DNA of 30,499 nucleotides from a virus. Below, in pieces: positions 1 to 7,301 of the stretch (position 1 is the first letter of the stretch; each line of letters starts with the position of its first letter). The translations under genes were made by a program, and so were the position numbers. Location of the stretch: positions 1 through 30,499 of the IMG/VR virus record IMGVR_UViG_3300000101_000095; one strand, 5' to 3'. The notes under the pieces are model-generated. The model was not told where the DNA came from, searched no databases, and saw nothing but the letters and a program-made list of their open reading frames with translations.

Positions 1-267
1 AGCAAATTTGGAGGAGACCCTTATGTGAGTATGGGAGACTATTCTGCCGGACGAGAAGATAATGATCCATTAAAAGGAAAAGCTTACGGTAAAGTTACTT
101 TTAGAATTAAGAGTGAATTTGAAGAGGACGAGTGGAATAAAGTAACAGGGTTTATAAAAAGCAAAGGTTTAGAAATTACACAGGATAGCAACTATTACGA
201 TATAGAGCCAGGAGAAAGAGAGTGGTTTCCATCTGTGAATTTTAATTTTAATAAAAAAGAAAGTTAG
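1..267 (+). CDS. C-terminal part of an unknown protein, truncated by the window start
   Basis: The reading frame is open from base 1, so the gene probably begins before the window. If it is short, the first start inside is GTG at 25. About 88 residues are visible, mixed charged and aromatic, with alternating strand-like and helical stretches (a K-V-T-F-R-I strand, then an acidic helix, then a K-G-L-E-I strand), which suggests a small alpha/beta domain. It ends in a lysine-rich tail. I recognise no catalytic motif and assign no function. The next gene starts 5 nt after the stop, so both probably share a transcript. The frame being open to the window edge, and no clear ribosome binding site before the GTG, favour the truncated reading. 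Confidence 0.6.
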   Translation, partial: SKFGGDPYVSMGDYSAGREDNDPLKGKAYGKVTFRIKSEFEEDEWNKVTGFIKSKGLEITQDSNYYDIEPGEREWFPSVNFNFNKKES

Positions 268-272
268 AGCAG

Positions 273-704
273 ATGAAACTAACTAGAATCCTTATAGGAG
301 AAATATTAGAATCAAACAGGGGTTTTGAAATAGAAATAGATAAACTTAAAGACAAAGGAGCTACATATTTAGGATCTGGCGATTATGGATCAGCTTACTT
401 ACTAGACGGAAAAGTACATAAAGTTACTACAGATGAAGTAGAATTAGAACATGCTCTACTATTAAATAAGAAAAAAACAAATAATTTTGTATACATCTAC
501 GACGTAGAGGTTATTGATACTAAGTTAGGAATAGTGGTAATGGAAGTACTGGGCAAACTAAAAGAAGATATCCCAGAAGAATTCGTTGAAGCTACCCAAA
601 TAGAAGCAGCCAGACTAGGAATAGACCCAGATGAATTAGACTTTGTAGGAGACAACATTATGGTGCACCCTAAATCAGGTAAATTAAAAATGATTGACGT
701 ATAA
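273..704 (+). CDS. Miniature protein-kinase-like protein with candidate capsid-targeting N-terminus
   Basis: This 143-aa protein carries the hallmarks of a protein-kinase-like fold in the right order. There is a glycine-rich loop G34-S-G-D-Y-G39-S-A-Y, a lysine at K50 in the next strand (V-H-K-V-T), Glu residues at 57/59 for the C-helix, a hinge-like V-V-M-E-V-L near 88-93, a D123-x4-N128 pair matching the catalytic-loop spacing (D-N-I-M-V), and a terminal I-D142-V in the place of the metal-binding Asp of the DFG motif. The protein stops one residue later, so the activation segment and most of the C-lobe are absent. It could be a minimal kinase, a phosphotransferase of the aminoglycoside-kinase type, or an inactive relic. 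The N-terminus (MKLTRILIGE, then ILE at 11-13) resembles a T4-type capsid targeting tag. Kinase homology is inferred from motifs only. Confidence 0.6.
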   Translation: MKLTRILIGEILESNRGFEIEIDKLKDKGATYLGSGDYGSAYLLDGKVHKVTTDEVELEHALLLNKKKTNNFVYIYDVEVIDTKLGIVVMEVLGKLKEDIPEEFVEATQIEAARLGIDPDELDFVGDNIMVHPKSGKLKMIDV

Positions 705-760
705 GTTGCTCATTACACTTATTTTTCGTATATTATAGTATAATAAGTACGTAAAATTAT

Positions 761-1684
761 ATGGAGTATTCTTTTTTATTGGGTTCTATTGAGAACTTAT
801 TAGGTAAATCTCATAAAAGAGCAAGATCTAACCATGCATTCCATTGTCCTTTCTGTAACCATCGAAAACCCAAGTTGGAAATTAATATGGCTACTAATGA
901 AAAAGGTCACAACCCTTGGGAATGCTGGGTCTGTCAAACCAAAGGCCGTACTATCAGATCGTTACTTAAACAACTTCAAACACCCAAGGCTCAAGCAGCA
1001 CTTATACTAAAGTACTTACCGAAAGGTTCAGAGATAGAATACACAGGACTATCTATTGTAGAGCTCCCTAAAGAGTACCAAAGACTAGATGAAGCAACAC
1101 CTACATCAGTCATAGCAAATTTAGTTAAAAAATATCTTTATGACAGAGGACTTACCGACAATGATTTTATTAAATATGGTATTGGATACTGCACAAGTGG
1201 AGAGTATGGCGGACGAGTTATTCTGCCAAGTTATTCTGGATCCAACAGGCTCAATTATTTTGTTGGAAGAAGTTTTGACGGCAATTACTTTAAGTACAAA
1301 AATCCGGAATCTTCCAAAGACATAATCTTCTATGAAAACTTAATAAACTGGGACTGTCCTATCATATTATGTGAAGGAGTTTTTGATGCTATATCAATAC
1401 GTAGAAATGCAATACCCATTTTAGGTAAGAGTATATCAAATGAATTATATAAAAAAATATTAACAAGTAAATTAACAGACATCTACATAGCACTAGATGA
1501 AGACGCTAAAGACGTAGCTTTAAAAATTGCTGAAAAACTTATAGCAGGAGGTTTTAGAGTATACCTAATTGAACTACCCGGTAAAGATCCTTCTGAAATG
1601 GGATTCCAAAACTTTACTGAATTAGTACAGAACGCAATAGAATTAGATTTTTCTAAGATAATGTTGCAAAAATTAAATTTATGA
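761..1684 (+). CDS. DNA primase (CHC2-type zinc finger plus Toprim)
   Basis: This 307-aa protein should make RNA primers for lagging-strand synthesis at the phage fork, as T4 gp61 does with the gp41 helicase. The N-terminus has a zinc-binding module with C29/C32 and C55/C58 (C-P-F-C and C-W-V-C). The centre has the primase N-subdomain pattern G-R-V-I-L-P then a V-G-R strand. The Toprim core is visible as I-L-C-E205-G-V-F-D-A and an acidic pair D246-E-D248 after I-Y-I-A-L. Length is close to T4 gp61 (342 aa). No helicase domain is fused. The start follows a 56-nt gap with an AT-rich promoter-like stretch (TTTTCGTATATTATAG). The stop overlaps the next start as ATGA, so the following nuclease is translationally coupled. 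Confidence 0.88.
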   Translation: MEYSFLLGSIENLLGKSHKRARSNHAFHCPFCNHRKPKLEINMATNEKGHNPWECWVCQTKGRTIRSLLKQLQTPKAQAALILKYLPKGSEIEYTGLSIVELPKEYQRLDEATPTSVIANLVKKYLYDRGLTDNDFIKYGIGYCTSGEYGGRVILPSYSGSNRLNYFVGRSFDGNYFKYKNPESSKDIIFYENLINWDCPIILCEGVFDAISIRRNAIPILGKSISNELYKKILTSKLTDIYIALDEDAKDVALKIAEKLIAGGFRVYLIELPGKDPSEMGFQNFTELVQNAIELDFSKIMLQKLNL

Positions 1685-2463
1685 TAAAACAGGGAATGAA
1701 CATTCTTGAACAGAATGAAAAGAAGAGATTAGATTTTAATCCACAACTAAAGCAGATTAATTTCTTAGATAGAAGAGTTTACAAGAGAAAAGAAGGAGTA
1801 TACTACCCTTCAGTTACTACAATACTTCAATACATGCCAAAGAATAAGTTCTTTGAATCTTGGCTTAAAGATGTAGGACACAACTCTGATTTAATTATGA
1901 GAAGAGCGGGTAAACAGGGAACACAAGTCCATGAAGCTTGCGAACAACTAGTACTTGGAAATGAAGTCTCATGGATGGATGACTACGGTAACGCTAGATA
2001 CTCCCAGATAGTTTGGGAAATGATATTAAAGTTTGCTGATTTCTGGAGAACTCATAAACCTGAATTAATATCCGCTGAAGACTTTGTATGGTCAGATGAA
2101 CACAAGTATGCAGGAACAGCAGATTTAGTAGTTAAGATGCATGGAGAAATATGGCTACTAGATATAAAAACATCTAACTCAGTACATAAGTCCTTTGATC
2201 TACAGCTTTCAGCATACGCTAAAGGATTAGAAGAAGCTAAAGGAATTAAAGTCGAACGTACAGGTATAATATGGTTAAAAGGCCACTCAAGAGGTCCTTC
2301 AAAGCAGAAAAATGTTATACAGGGAAAAGGGTGGAAAGTATTGCAGATAGATGAAATTGAAGAGAACTTTGAATTATTTAAGATGATATACAAACTGTAT
2401 TCACTAGAGAACCCTAATACGGAACCTATTTATAATAGCTACCCAACTACCCTTAAATTGTAA
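1681..2463 (+). CDS. PD-(D/E)XK exonuclease of the RecB/Cas4-like type
   Basis: This 260-aa protein shows the RecB-family nuclease signature: a P-S-V-T-T-I-L segment (43-49), G-T-Q-V-H84-E-A, then Y-A-G-T-A-D148-L-V-V, I-W-L-L-D161-I-K163-T-S, and Q175-L-x-A-Y179 as motif III. D148, D161 and K163 are the expected metal and catalytic residues. Such phage proteins act on DNA ends in recombination, repair or host DNA degradation. It overlaps the primase by ATGA, which supports a role in replication or recombination. The first residues (GMNILE then Q, Glu at position 10) also resemble the capsid-tag pattern seen elsewhere in the window, but an alternative ATG at residue 6 makes that uncertain. 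It is not a T4 gp46/47-type or lambda Exo-type protein by visible motifs. Confidence 0.82.
   Translation: MIKQGMNILEQNEKKRLDFNPQLKQINFLDRRVYKRKEGVYYPSVTTILQYMPKNKFFESWLKDVGHNSDLIMRRAGKQGTQVHEACEQLVLGNEVSWMDDYGNARYSQIVWEMILKFADFWRTHKPELISAEDFVWSDEHKYAGTADLVVKMHGEIWLLDIKTSNSVHKSFDLQLSAYAKGLEEAKGIKVERTGIIWLKGHSRGPSKQKNVIQGKGWKVLQIDEIEENFELFKMIYKLYSLENPNTEPIYNSYPTTLKL
2426..2433 (+). promoter_or_regulatory. CTATTTAT motif, candidate phage promoter element before the lipoprotein gene
   Basis: A perfect CTATTTAT lies inside the end of the nuclease gene, 34 nt before the lipoprotein ATG, followed by AATAGCTA. The same octamer and similar spacing occur before several other genes here. Being inside a coding region it could be chance, but its placement fits the set. 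Confidence 0.35.
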
Positions 2464-2467
2464 ACAT

Positions 2468-3274
2468 ATGAATAGAATACTACTCTTACTGCTATTAACA
2501 CTATTAACAGGATGTGCTTCTTTTCAAGTTAGCACTTTAAATCATGACCCAATATACTCTATTGAAGGCTCTGATGCTGAAATAACGGTAATTGATAATG
2601 AGTTTGAACTTCAACGATTACTTAGAACAGACTTTAACTTTAGATATGACTTTGCTCAATACGCAATAAGCCAACCTAGATCGTTTGATTGGAACAATAG
2701 AGTACTAGGTAATAGATATAGCTTTTATAATCCTTACTACAGCAGAACACAAATGTGGAATGATTGGGTCTGGGGTTATAATTGGAATTCACCTCATAGA
2801 TGGTCACCATTTGGATATGATCGATGGGGATATAACAACTATGGATACGGAATGGGTTGGTCGTATAGCTGGAACAATAGGCGTTGGTCAAGCAACAGTT
2901 GGAATAATACTTATGGGTGGAATAATCATTACGGATGGAATACCGGTAATAATTGGTTTTACGGTAATAATTATAATAGAAGAACAGCTACATCCAATAT
3001 AAACGGGAATCGAGGAAGAGTAGTGCAAACAGTAACAAGAAGTAGAAGAACAGTTAATACGAATAACAATGATAAAATTATCAGACTTAATACTAGAACA
3101 ATCAGACCGACCGAAAGCAGTAATAATGGCAGGAGGGGGAGGAGTAGGCAAATCGTACCTACTAAACCAGTTATCATTAGACAGCCTCCAACAGTACAAC
3201 CCAGACAAATACGTAGAGGATCCGGATCACCCGTATTACAACAAACTAGGTCCCGCATCAAACCAGGTAGCTAA
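2468..3274 (+). CDS. Predicted secreted lipoprotein, W/N/Y/G-rich
   Basis: The 268-aa product starts with a classic lipoprotein signal peptide: M-N-R, a leucine-rich stretch, then the lipobox L13-T-G-C16. Cys16 is the expected lipidated residue, placing the mature protein on a bacterial membrane. After an ordinary region (20-85) the chain becomes extremely rich in Trp, Asn, Tyr and Gly (about 90-170), then Arg/Asn-rich and finally Arg/Pro-rich. I recognise no enzymatic motif. Phage-coded lipoproteins are known to alter the host surface, for example T5 Llp blocks its own receptor, so superinfection exclusion is a reasonable guess but only that. The last 68 codons overlap the next gene in another frame; the low-complexity tail looks like an extension read over that gene. 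The neighbours are replication and internal-protein genes. Confidence 0.75.
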   Translation: MNRILLLLLLTLLTGCASFQVSTLNHDPIYSIEGSDAEITVIDNEFELQRLLRTDFNFRYDFAQYAISQPRSFDWNNRVLGNRYSFYNPYYSRTQMWNDWVWGYNWNSPHRWSPFGYDRWGYNNYGYGMGWSYSWNNRRWSSNSWNNTYGWNNHYGWNTGNNWFYGNNYNRRTATSNINGNRGRVVQTVTRSRRTVNTNNNDKIIRLNTRTIRPTESSNNGRRGRSRQIVPTKPVIIRQPPTVQPRQIRRGSGSPVLQQTRSRIKPGS

Positions 3275-4010
3275 AGATGTAGCAGCAGCTACCGGAGATA
3301 AGCAAAGCTTCGTTTGGGATACAACTGCATCAGGAACTAGGTTTATGTCTCAACTAGAGACTATGATAACTAGTGGATACGATATCTATATGGTTATGGT
3401 ATATGCCCATCCTATGATTTCATACGCTGCAAACTTCGAACGTTCAGAAAGATCTCTACCATCAGTAGCAGTCTTTTCAACTTGGAGGAATGCTTACCAA
3501 TTGATAGGAGAGTATCAAGAAAAGCTGAAAGGTAACTTATCAATCTATGTAAGTGATAGAGGAGGAAAATACTCTAAAGAAGTAGAAGACTTTAATAAAG
3601 CTGCAGAAGCAGGTGTAGATGGTATAAAAGAATACCTAACAGCATATAATGAAGAAACAGGAGCAGGAAAGTCAACATTCTTTAAACCAGTAGAAATGTC
3701 TAAAGAAGAGGAAACTGCGTTCAACCAAGCAATACAGAATGTAGAGTTTGATAACAATAACCGATCAGAAGATAAAGCAGTAAAAACAGTATTTTTAAAG
3801 GCATTTCAAAAGAACGGAGTTAGCCCCGGGGATGATAAGTTAAAAGCTGCAGTAAAGAAATATAGAGAAAATAAAGAAAAGTCTGATCAAAAAAATAATG
3901 ATATCTTAGAGAATATAGCAGAAATGTTATTTAGCCCTACATTCCAAGAACTATTAAAACATTCAGAGGTAGGAGAAATAGATAGAAACGTACAAGCATT
4001 TTTAGCATGA
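3069..4010 (+). CDS. P-loop kinase (zeta-toxin/AAA_33-like) with candidate capsid-targeting tag
   Basis: The 313-aa protein has a clear Walker A motif G22-G-G-G-V-G-K28-S-Y after a short V-I-M strand. Further on come a W-D-T-T pattern like the substrate loop of zeta-toxin and AAA_33 kinases, a Y-M-V-M-V-Y strand, and an Arg-bearing F-E-R-S-E-R lid-like helix. It is probably a small-molecule or nucleic-acid end kinase; the substrate cannot be read. The chosen start at 3069 lies 206 nt inside the lipoprotein gene. It is supported because it gives MIKLSDLILE|Q, with Glu at residue 10 as in the T4 IPIII capsid-targeting sequence, and because Walker A follows immediately. No later Met would retain Walker A except M20, directly before it. 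The C-terminal third is lysine-rich and helical. Its stop overlaps the next start as ATGA. Confidence 0.78.
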   Translation: MIKLSDLILEQSDRPKAVIMAGGGGVGKSYLLNQLSLDSLQQYNPDKYVEDPDHPYYNKLGPASNQVAKDVAAATGDKQSFVWDTTASGTRFMSQLETMITSGYDIYMVMVYAHPMISYAANFERSERSLPSVAVFSTWRNAYQLIGEYQEKLKGNLSIYVSDRGGKYSKEVEDFNKAAEAGVDGIKEYLTAYNEETGAGKSTFFKPVEMSKEEETAFNQAIQNVEFDNNNRSEDKAVKTVFLKAFQKNGVSPGDDKLKAAVKKYRENKEKSDQKNNDILENIAEMLFSPTFQELLKHSEVGEIDRNVQAFLA

Positions 4011-5656
4011 TAGCACTTTATCCCGGAGCTTACAAACCTCCACACAGAGGACATTTTAATGTAGTTAAGTCTCTTTTAGATAATTCATATAATGGATCAG
4101 TCTACGATAAGGATAACTATAAAGAAACCGGAACAGAACTTCTTAAGGGTAGAAGTACCAATAAACCAAAGGTAGATAAGGTATTAGTTTTTGTAGGAGC
4201 AGGTGAGAGAAACGGTATAACTAAGGAAGAGTCAATGTCTATTTGGAATATATACGCTAAGTATTTAGGAAATGTAGAAATATTAGACGGCGGTTCAAAC
4301 CCAATGTTTGCTGCAAAAGATTATGCCCAAGCTAACCCTAAATTAGAATTTGTCTCTGTAACAGGAATTAGAGGAGATAAAGATTTTGTTGACTTAAGAA
4401 GAGTTACCACATTTAAAAATGCTCCTAATGTAAACGGTTTAGCTTTAGCAGCAGAACCTGGATCAGGAATTAGAGCTACTGATTTCAGAAACACAATACT
4501 TTCAGGTAATTTAGATAAGGTTTTAGATTTTTTTCCTGAAGTTCTGCCTAAAGAAGAAATACTAAGCATATTAACAGACCTGAAAGATAAAATAGTATCT
4601 GAGGTATTAGCAAATAGTATCGAAGGATTTATTGATAATTACTTCATCAAAGAAGATACTGTAAATGAAATCGGAGATTTATCTCAAGAGCCATATAAAT
4701 GGTCAGCCTTCGCTAAACCCAAAGATTCCTCAGACCCTTATACGTATTATGACTTTAATACAGATAATGGCACTAAGTATCAAGTTATATTTAATCGAGA
4801 AGAATTCGGTAAGACAGTTAATTACGATATGTCATTTGTAGCTAAAGGTAAAGACGGTAAAGGATTCTCTGCAGATGCTCTTACTGGAGATAATGAACCA
4901 TTAAAGGTTATGTCTACAATAGTTGACATTACAAGAGAACAAATTAAGAAGGCTGGAGATGTTGAGTTTATTACATTCGAACCTACCAAAGGCAAATCAG
5001 GAGAAGAAGGAGCTAAAGGAAATACTCGAAGTAAGTTATATAAAATTATCATTAAGAAAAACTTTCCAAAAGCAAACGTTAGTGGAACAGACACTGTAGT
5101 TGTAGATATGACAGCATATTTAAACAATGACTTAAAAGAAGCAGTTGTAGGTGATAAAATCGAATGTGACAATTGTGATTGGAGTTGGGATATATCAAGT
5201 GGTGGAGATGATCTACATATATGCCATAAATGTGGACATGATAATGAACCTGCAGACAGTACAGAAGCAAAACTTGAATTAAAAGACTACATAGCATCAT
5301 TAACTGAGTACATGATAGATCAGGGTATGAATATAGTACCTCTTCCAGAAGTATTAATAAGGAAAGATGAAGTAAATGCTTCAAACTTTTTCGGAAGAAC
5401 AGCGTACTATGATCCTAATGCTAAAGAAATAGTAATATATACCACAGGAAGACATGATAAAGATATAGTAAGATCCTTTTCTCACGAAATGATCCACCAT
5501 ATGCAGAACCTAGATGGAACTCTTCACAATATATCGACACAGAATACTAATGAAGACGGTAAACTTTTAGAATTAGAAAAAGAAGCATACCTTTTAGGTA
5601 ATATTACTTTTCGAAACTGGGAAGATAATTTAAAAAATATAGAAGGAAAAAACTAA
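4007..5656 (+). CDS. Nucleotidyltransferase / zinc ribbon / HExxH metallopeptidase fusion
   Basis: This 549-aa protein joins unrelated domains. Residues 1-200 form a cytidylyltransferase-like nucleotidyltransferase: P-G-A-Y-K-P-P-H13-R-G-H16 is the HxGH ATP-binding motif, and S-G-I-R-A-T-D-F-R (153-161) matches the second nucleotide-binding motif of NMNAT-type enzymes. Residues about 225-375 are an unrecognised module. A zinc ribbon follows (C387/C390 and C406/C409), then a metallopeptidase-like domain with H493-E-M-I-H497 and a downstream E-K-E-A helix that may supply the third ligand. Hydrophobic-x-Glu sites, V-N-E221 and L-K-E378|A, fall between the domains, as expected if the prohead protease splits it. 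It is coupled by ATGA to the P-loop kinase, suggesting sequential kinase and adenylyl or cytidylyl transfer. Substrates of transferase and peptidase are unknown. Confidence 0.8.
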   Translation: MIALYPGAYKPPHRGHFNVVKSLLDNSYNGSVYDKDNYKETGTELLKGRSTNKPKVDKVLVFVGAGERNGITKEESMSIWNIYAKYLGNVEILDGGSNPMFAAKDYAQANPKLEFVSVTGIRGDKDFVDLRRVTTFKNAPNVNGLALAAEPGSGIRATDFRNTILSGNLDKVLDFFPEVLPKEEILSILTDLKDKIVSEVLANSIEGFIDNYFIKEDTVNEIGDLSQEPYKWSAFAKPKDSSDPYTYYDFNTDNGTKYQVIFNREEFGKTVNYDMSFVAKGKDGKGFSADALTGDNEPLKVMSTIVDITREQIKKAGDVEFITFEPTKGKSGEEGAKGNTRSKLYKIIIKKNFPKANVSGTDTVVVDMTAYLNNDLKEAVVGDKIECDNCDWSWDISSGGDDLHICHKCGHDNEPADSTEAKLELKDYIASLTEYMIDQGMNIVPLPEVLIRKDEVNASNFFGRTAYYDPNAKEIVIYTTGRHDKDIVRSFSHEMIHHMQNLDGTLHNISTQNTNEDGKLLELEKEAYLLGNITFRNWEDNLKNIEGKN

Positions 5657-5695
5657 CAAATAAGTTGGTTACTACCATATAAGTTCGTATATTTA

Positions 5696-5707
5696 AGTAT
5701 TAATACT
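5696..5707. promoter_or_regulatory. Perfect 12-bp palindrome in the leader of the HAD gene
   Basis: AGTATTAATACT is its own reverse complement. It lies 16 nt before the ATG at 5724, inside an AT-rich 67-nt gap after the fusion gene, next to ATATTTAA and CTATAAAT. It may be an operator or part of a promoter. AT-rich palindromes arise easily by chance. Confidence 0.3.
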
Positions 5708-5723
5708 ATAAATAAAAAAGGTT

Positions 5724-6314
5724 ATGAATACAAGCATTGTAGATTTATTAGAAGCACATCCTCCAACTTTAGAAGAAAAAACATCTAAGTATCAAATATA
5801 CTGTGATATGGACGGAGTATTAACAGATTTTGAAAAGAGATTTTTTGATAAAGTTAACGAAGTAGGTCCTGATTACTATCCTCTAAAGGATATTAAAAAA
5901 GTTATTAAGCCAAAAGATTTTGAAGCAATTTTTGGAATAGAAGAATTCTGGAAATTTATTGATAAAACCGTCGGAGTAGCATTCTGGGTGGGAATGGACT
6001 GGATGCCTAATGGAAGAACCTTATGGAGCTTTATTTCAAAATATAATCCAACATTACTAACTTCTCCTTCTAGAGACAATACATCTAGACTTGGAAAGAA
6101 CGTATGGGTTAAAAACCAGCTAACACCTAAACCTAAAGTTATATTTGCATACTCAGCAAGTAAACAAAAATTTGCTAGCCCTACAAGTATATTGATAGAC
6201 GATAAACCTTCTAATATTGAACAATGGAGAGCGAAAGGCGGTATAGCTTTTAAAGTAAAAAAAGGAGATATCACAGAAGCAATTAACGGATTAAAAGAGT
6301 TAGGATATGAGTAG
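5724..6314 (+). CDS. HAD-superfamily phosphatase with candidate capsid-targeting tag
   Basis: The 196-aa protein carries the HAD motifs: C-D28-M-D30-G-V-L-T-D for the nucleophile and acid/base Asp pair, L-L-T-S-P-S (111-116) as motif II, a lysine-rich segment around K130-K136 as motif III, and I-L-I-D159-D160-K as motif IV. Its size and layout resemble phage and bacterial 5'(3')-deoxyribonucleotidase-like enzymes, so dephosphorylation of a nucleotide is likely though unproven. The first residues read MNTSIVDLLE|A, with Glu at position 10 and Ala after it, matching a T4-type targeting and cleavage site; the HAD core begins well after this, at about residue 22. The start has AAGG close before it. 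The last 8 nt overlap the next gene. Confidence 0.82.
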   Translation: MNTSIVDLLEAHPPTLEEKTSKYQIYCDMDGVLTDFEKRFFDKVNEVGPDYYPLKDIKKVIKPKDFEAIFGIEEFWKFIDKTVGVAFWVGMDWMPNGRTLWSFISKYNPTLLTSPSRDNTSRLGKNVWVKNQLTPKPKVIFAYSASKQKFASPTSILIDDKPSNIEQWRAKGGIAFKVKKGDITEAINGLKELGYE

Positions 6315-6879
6315 TAAACTGAAAAAAGAATTTAAACATTCAGACGTAGAAAGAATCCGTAACATAGTTAACAAGGACTACACTGGTAAAACTAAAGCAC
6401 AGTCAGGATATAAAAGAATATACGAAAGCCATAAAGAAGGAGACATATGGGAAGAATCAGGGAAAAAATGGACTGTTAAAAACGGCATAAAGCAAAATAT
6501 TACTAAATTAGACGCTGCTAAACAAGCAGTTAAGGTACCATTAACTTGCCCTAAATGTGAAAAAGCAATAAAGTCTTATATTTCAAAAGAAGCATATAAA
6601 GTAAATAAGATGTGTTTTGATTGTGTGATAGATTGGCAAACAGAGCTTAGAAATAACGGTATGTTAGAAGAGTACCTCACCCACGCTAAAAAGGGTAACT
6701 TAAAGTACTATATAAATGAAATTGAAGATCAACTAAAAGACACATTAGAACAGACTAATGATTACGTTACTGAGCAAGGAGATATAGAAAACTGGAATAG
6801 CAGTAAAGAAAAAGAAAGAGCTATTGTATCTGAAAAAGTTACCGAATATATCTCGTACCTAAAGAATAAGCTAAATTAA
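6307..6879 (+). CDS. Unknown protein with a four-cysteine zinc-binding motif
   Basis: The 190-aa product overlaps the HAD gene by 8 nt, so the two are probably co-translated. It has a basic N-terminus, a G-D-I-W-E-E segment followed by a short beta-like W-T-V-K-N-G-I-K, then a zinc-ribbon-like pair C81-P-K-C84 and C103-F-D-C106. The C-terminal half is helical and rich in Glu and Lys. The cysteine spacing (2, 18, 2) suits a treble-clef or ribbon finger, so DNA, RNA or protein binding is plausible. I do not recognise a family and see no catalytic motif. TAGGA just before the ATG may serve as a ribosome binding site. No capsid-tag pattern is visible at the N-terminus. Confidence 0.72.
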   Translation: MSSKLKKEFKHSDVERIRNIVNKDYTGKTKAQSGYKRIYESHKEGDIWEESGKKWTVKNGIKQNITKLDAAKQAVKVPLTCPKCEKAIKSYISKEAYKVNKMCFDCVIDWQTELRNNGMLEEYLTHAKKGNLKYYINEIEDQLKDTLEQTNDYVTEQGDIENWNSSKEKERAIVSEKVTEYISYLKNKLN

Positions 6880-6882
6880 CCT

Positions 6883-6900
6883 CTATTTATTAGATATACT
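6883..6900 (+). promoter_or_regulatory. Candidate phage promoter, CTATTTAT-TAG-ATATACT
   Basis: CTATTTAT (6883-6890), a 3-nt spacer and ATATACT (6894-6900) sit in the 47-nt gap before the ATG at 6927, 36 nt after the octamer. The same two boxes with 2-3 nt spacing occur before the portal gene and before phoH. TATACT resembles a bacterial -10 box. Confidence 0.45.
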
Positions 6901-6926
6901 CAAAAGCTTTATATATCGTAAATAGC

Positions 6927-7283
6927 ATGACACAAAAACAACTACTTGAATCAGTACTAACTGAACTAGTTCACATAAAGAAACACATGCCCAATGGAGA
7001 ATTAAAATCCATGCAATCGGACATGAAAACCTTAAAAGAGGATGTATCGGACTTGAAGTATACCCTACTAAACCCAGAAGACGGAGTTATAGTTAAAACA
7101 AACAAAAACTCACAATTCAGAAGAAAAATGGAAATAGGTGAGAAAGAATTTACTTCTAAAATGATTGAAGTCCAAGATCTTAAGAGATGGAAAGATACTG
7201 TATCTAAAGCTCTATGGATTATATTTGGTATTTTAGCAGGTTTAGTATTTAAAGTTTTTGTTGAGCTGATAAAAATAAAATAA
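6927..7283 (+). CDS. Small single-span membrane protein with coiled-coil-like region
   Basis: The 118-aa protein has a helical, charged N-terminal two-thirds with heptad-like leucines (25-50) and one hydrophobic segment near the C-terminus (about 95-115, starting A-L-W-I-I-F-G-I-L-A-G), followed by a short basic end. This topology is seen in some holin- or spanin-like and envelope-associated phage proteins, but nothing here proves lysis activity, and there is no endolysin next to it. The N-terminus (QLLE|S at 5-9 and LTE at 11-13) loosely fits the tag pattern seen in other proteins of the window. A candidate promoter lies upstream, so it may start a transcript that includes the next small genes. 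Confidence 0.65.
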   Translation: MTQKQLLESVLTELVHIKKHMPNGELKSMQSDMKTLKEDVSDLKYTLLNPEDGVIVKTNKNSQFRRKMEIGEKEFTSKMIEVQDLKRWKDTVSKALWIIFGILAGLVFKVFVELIKIK

Positions 7284-7301
7284 AGATGAAAATAAAATAA
7301 A

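Noticed and set aside
1140-1325. 61-codon + strand frame inside the primase gene
   Set aside because: Fully contained in the primase frame, with no motif and no spacing signal.
2676-3261. Several overlapping open frames on both strands within the lipoprotein gene
   Set aside because: They come from the biased W/N/Y/G and Arg/Asn codons of that gene. Only the 3069-4010 frame continues beyond and has a recognisable Walker A motif.
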